In this document: one piece after another, positions 60,691 to 64,000 of the stretch | Layout of the letters: the number at the start of each line of letters is the position of its first letter | Numbering within the stretch: the stretch's first letter is position 1 | NCBI GenBank assembly: GCA_964023205.1 | Contig: OZ026834.1 | Location: 32,030,756-32,094,755 of the forward strand | DNA length: 64,000 bases | Source: Lutraria lutraria | Lineage: Eukaryota; Mollusca; Bivalvia; Venerida; Mactridae | Direction: 5' to 3' | Translations under genes and position numbers: made by a program | Notes under the pieces: model-generated | Seen by the model: the letters and a program-made list of their open reading frames with translations, nothing else | What the model was told of the DNA's origin: nothing | Databases searched by the model: none

Positions 60691-61901
60691 ATTTCCATGA
60701 GTACTTTCAGATACGTTTGATTATGTTTTGCTTTCATATATTTCCTATGAACGCTCCTCTTTTAAATAACGCCCTCACCTCTTGAGGGAAATGAAAAATG
60801 GTAATTCCCCTTAATCGCCTTAAATATCAAACATTCATGATATATCGTATTGTCAAAGTTTGTCAAAGAATAGTTCATACAGTAACTTGACAAATTGAAA
60901 AAAAATCAAAAATGTAAGTCCCCTCCCCCTTGGGCATCCATAAGGGAATATTTGGTTCATTTTTCTTGGAACCATGCGATCAGTTTCTTTGTATTAGCTA
61001 AAGTGATCTTTGCTGAGCTGTTGAGATTCAAGACCTGTACACTTGATGAGACTTTACTTTTGAAGGCAACAATTTGTCTGAATATACAATCACATGACAG
61101 CTTAGTTGTCAAGCGGGAGGGATTTATCTTCCAGACATCCTGACCTCTTACTTTCCTATGACAGATTCTTCTCTGAGATAAGATTGGTTGCTCTGAGAAG
61201 AAAAAAGTTGGGATCTCACCATGACATTGTCAAACCTCAGCATTACTGGTGGCTGTAACATATGTTTATACTCAAGATTTTCCTGAGTGTGTTATATTTC
61301 AACAACTTATAGCCTTTTAATATTATCTCTGTCACATTGGTAAGTATTATTTATATGTTTAACATTTCGTTGATTAGTGGTTGGATGCTTTTAACATATT
61401 ACAATGTTCACATAGTACTATCAATCCTTGCTGTTAAAATTATGCATTCTGTAAAAAAGATTATGAAAAAAAGATTTATTGGATCCGTCAAAGTTTTTGG
61501 ATGGCAAAAAACATGAGTATAAGTTTGATTTGGAACCATGTACCAATGAATATGTACCTGGAGCCTTCATTCAGCAATGCCTAAAACCAATGTTATGATA
61601 AGAAATCCCATGTCCATTAAAGCTCCTGCTAATCCTTCAACTGTCTGTGTCCTACTGTGTTGCAATATTGAGCTAATTACAAGATGATCTATAGCGTTTT
61701 GAATTCTTCACTTTCAATTATTTGTCTGACCTAAACAGTGACTTTAAAAAAAGCTGCTAGCAGCTTGTGTCAAATTATCTCTGATTTAAGGGTATTAGTT
61801 CTAGACCTGCTAGACATTTCAAAACAAATGTCTCCAAGTGTTGTTATGATTGGACACTGATGGATAATTATATGAAACCCTTGATAATGCGAAAAATAGA
61901 T

Positions 61902-61977
61902 CGAGGGTTCAATGCAACAGTGTTGTAACTCATATTGAAATAAGAACAAGTTATGACAGTGTTGCGCTGAGCCCTCG
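61902..61977 (+). repeat. 76-bp near-palindrome, copy 3
   Basis: Same orientation and length as the copy at 4202-4277. It differs at a few positions, for example AATGC for AACGC and GTTG for GTCG in the left arm. It lies in the TRIM intron, about 58 kb from copy 1. Confidence 0.85.
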
Positions 61978-64000
61978 ACTGATAACTTAGATGATGAATG
62001 CTTATGGTATTCCAGGTCATATCCTTAATTTATTTAGTAATGTGTGTTGATTATAGTAGACTTAAACATTAGAGTTTATGATTGTATACATGTATGCTAA
62101 TGCTCGTCAGTTCTGCTTTCATGCTATTCAGGAATTTTTTTTAGTTGTATTTGATGGGCATAACTCCTCTAAATCTCTGAAGACCACCCTGGTCAATTGG
62201 TTTAACACATCGCATGTATGTGTTAATGATAAAAAAAAAATGTATTTGCTATTACTCTTCATTATTATCTGTTAACATCCAGTGAATGAATTTTTTTTCA
62301 TTGTTGCTCAATTGGTAGGATTCAAAACTAGCACCCAGATTTTTTTCTCATTTTCTGTGAGAAATTCAAATCTGACTAATGAACGAGGTATTGAGAATCC
62401 TTCAAATTGCCAAGTTTGATAATGAAATGAGTTTCTAACATTGTTTTTGTCATTTTTTGGGTCTTAATCAAAATTGTTTTGTTTTATTGGTAGTTTTAAT
62501 TGTGCAAAATCCAAATATGGTATCTGGTTCCAGCCTTTAACACCATGTCATTACTGAAGAAAGCTTCTGATGACAGAGATCATCTAAATTATTTCATCCT
62601 TCTCCTGATCTTGATGAAAATGGAATCCTTACTAAATTACTGGGTACTTCTGCCACAGGAAATATGCCTGCTGAAAAGGAAATGTGGTATTCATGTAGTT
62701 GGATGATTATTGATTTAAAATTGTCATCAGTCATGCACATTCTGTTTGTGTTTTTGCCTTAAATAGACCTCAAGATTCACAATGGTATAAAACTCAGAAC
62801 TGATCACACAAGTACAGATACTGGCATTTTTTAACTTTGTGTTCTTTATGGTATTATGCCTCAGTAAACAGATTAAGGTTCAACTTTAATCTGTTCAAGC
62901 AAATATAAGATTCCCTGGAATACTTCTGCACTGTTCAATGGTCTGAAGGTTGATTTATCCGAATTTGGAGACATCATTATAATATACCTGCTCGCATTAA
63001 TTTGGATTCCCGAAAAGTGTGTCATTTTGTTAGAACACATAAAGAAATACTTTTTTTCATTTGAACAAATATTGTCTACGTTAATGAAAATAGTGTGCAT
63101 TTGGTTTTTAATTTGTAAACTCAGCTAGCTGCTATAATCTTCATACATTTAGACTGATCTACCAGTCACTGAATTTGGTGAGACATATCCAGCTTTTCTT
63201 TCTATTTTCAAATGTGTTGCTTGATTAGCTCGATACTTTGAATGGACAAAATTTTGTTGTACTAGTCAAATTTCAATTAAGGTAGAAAAATGTATTGTCA
63301 TACAGCATCATTAAATTGCTGTAATTGAATTCTTTAATTTCTACCAGGAATGCTACAACACTCCCTAGAGTTATATTATTGTACAAAATGTGTCATGCTA
63401 TTCCATTTATTTTCTGAGAAAATTCTTCTTTTCTCTTTGTAAGCTGCTTTTGAAAGATGCTTTGTAGCTTTGCATTCTTTATTAAGTTACTGTTAAGGAG
63501 AAAATGTGATGAAATGATTGTGTAACTGGTAAGGAATTTAGTCCATAAACCATGTTGATTTTATCTTATATGGCATGAAATCTTTGGTGTTTACTCGGCT
63601 CTTTTGAGTGTGATAAACATTTAATTCCAATAAAACTCAATACCCTTCTATTCAATGTTTGTCAGTTGTCTTGGATAAAAATACTCATATCTTAAAGTGA
63701 TGTTTTGTATGAGTGTAATTTTCTTTACTTAATTTAAGTCCTGTGATTGTGTTGGCGAAATGGTGGCAAATTAGTCGCAGAGTGTTGCTTTTTTGTATGA
63801 CGTCTCGAAAATCTCAATTACCGAATTCCATTTGTAACTTTGACTCGAAAAACCTCATTGTTCCCAATTAGTTTCGAAATCTTTTGGATGACTCACTCAT
63901 GTTAATCACTCCCTTAGCAATCCAAATGGGGCCACAAGTTTCTAAATGGCTTGTCCCTATAGTGAAGCTGAGAGTCAATACATCCCACCATTCAATATCA

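Larger units (their letters stand above)
43648..64000 (+). other. Long intron following the first TRIM exon (no further exon found)
   Basis: No stretch coding for the expected coiled coil, COS, FN3 or SPRY parts was recognised on the plus strand, and no gene on the minus strand. The open frames here are short and lack family resemblance. Content: poly-C run (50361-50382), a pair of diverged repeats (51287-51435, 60529-60690), a 79-bp palindrome (54337-54415), an 85-bp tandem repeat (58478-58700) and a copy of the 76-bp palindrome (61902-61977). Recognisable mobile elements are sparse compared with 4-43 kb. Confidence 0.7.

Noticed and set aside
62500..62706. Leu/Lys-rich frame as a possible coiled-coil exon of the TRIM gene
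   Set aside because: It begins without a good acceptor, is not similar to the expected TRIM9 coiled coil, and its Leu spacing is not heptad-like.

Overview
The window looks like nuclear DNA from a marine bivalve mollusc. It is AT-rich, its genes have many short exons and large introns with GT/AG borders, and the interspersed repeats are of molluscan kinds (tRNA-headed SINEs, Helitron-like elements with tandem-repeat cores, MITEs). The species cannot be fixed from sequence alone. Exon maps were built by hand from splice signals, reading phase and remembered protein families; no alignment was run.

Layout. (1) 1-3874, minus: two exons of a secreted or membrane-anchored Cys-rich ectodomain, probably the N-terminal part of a lophotrochozoan class-B/adhesion-like receptor whose later exons lie off the left edge. 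A TATA-like box sits about 110 bp upstream of its ATG. (2) 6222-6569, plus: a small secreted peptide built from three Cys-rich repeats. (3) 9198-19222, minus: a complete 11-exon, 536-residue PLP-dependent decarboxylase of the CSAD/GADL1 group. (4) 19223-33578: no coding gene seen; it holds MITEs, SINEs and a minisatellite with higher-order structure. (5) 33579-42783, minus: a complete 9-exon, 465-residue L-2-hydroxyglutarate dehydrogenase. (6) 42880-43647, plus: the first coding exon of a TRIM9/TRIM67-type E3 ligase, head-to-head with L2HGDH, with only 96 bp between the two start codons. (7) 43648-64000: apparently all within the first coding intron of the TRIM gene.

The genes do not form a pathway. 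The decarboxylase is expected to make taurine precursors or beta-alanine from acidic amino acids, which fits a marine osmoconformer. L2HGDH is a mitochondrial metabolite-repair enzyme. TRIM9-type proteins act in neurons. The only clear regulatory link is the probable bidirectional promoter between L2HGDH and the TRIM gene.

The most unusual material is in the repeats: a 76-bp near-palindrome present three times; a 55-bp tandem array whose monomer carries tRNA-like A and B boxes; a 15-bp repeat organised into 90-bp six-mers; an intact hAT-type MITE with an exact 8-bp target duplication; and two Helitron-like elements with the same ends but different tandem cores, whose terminal hairpins show compensatory changes.
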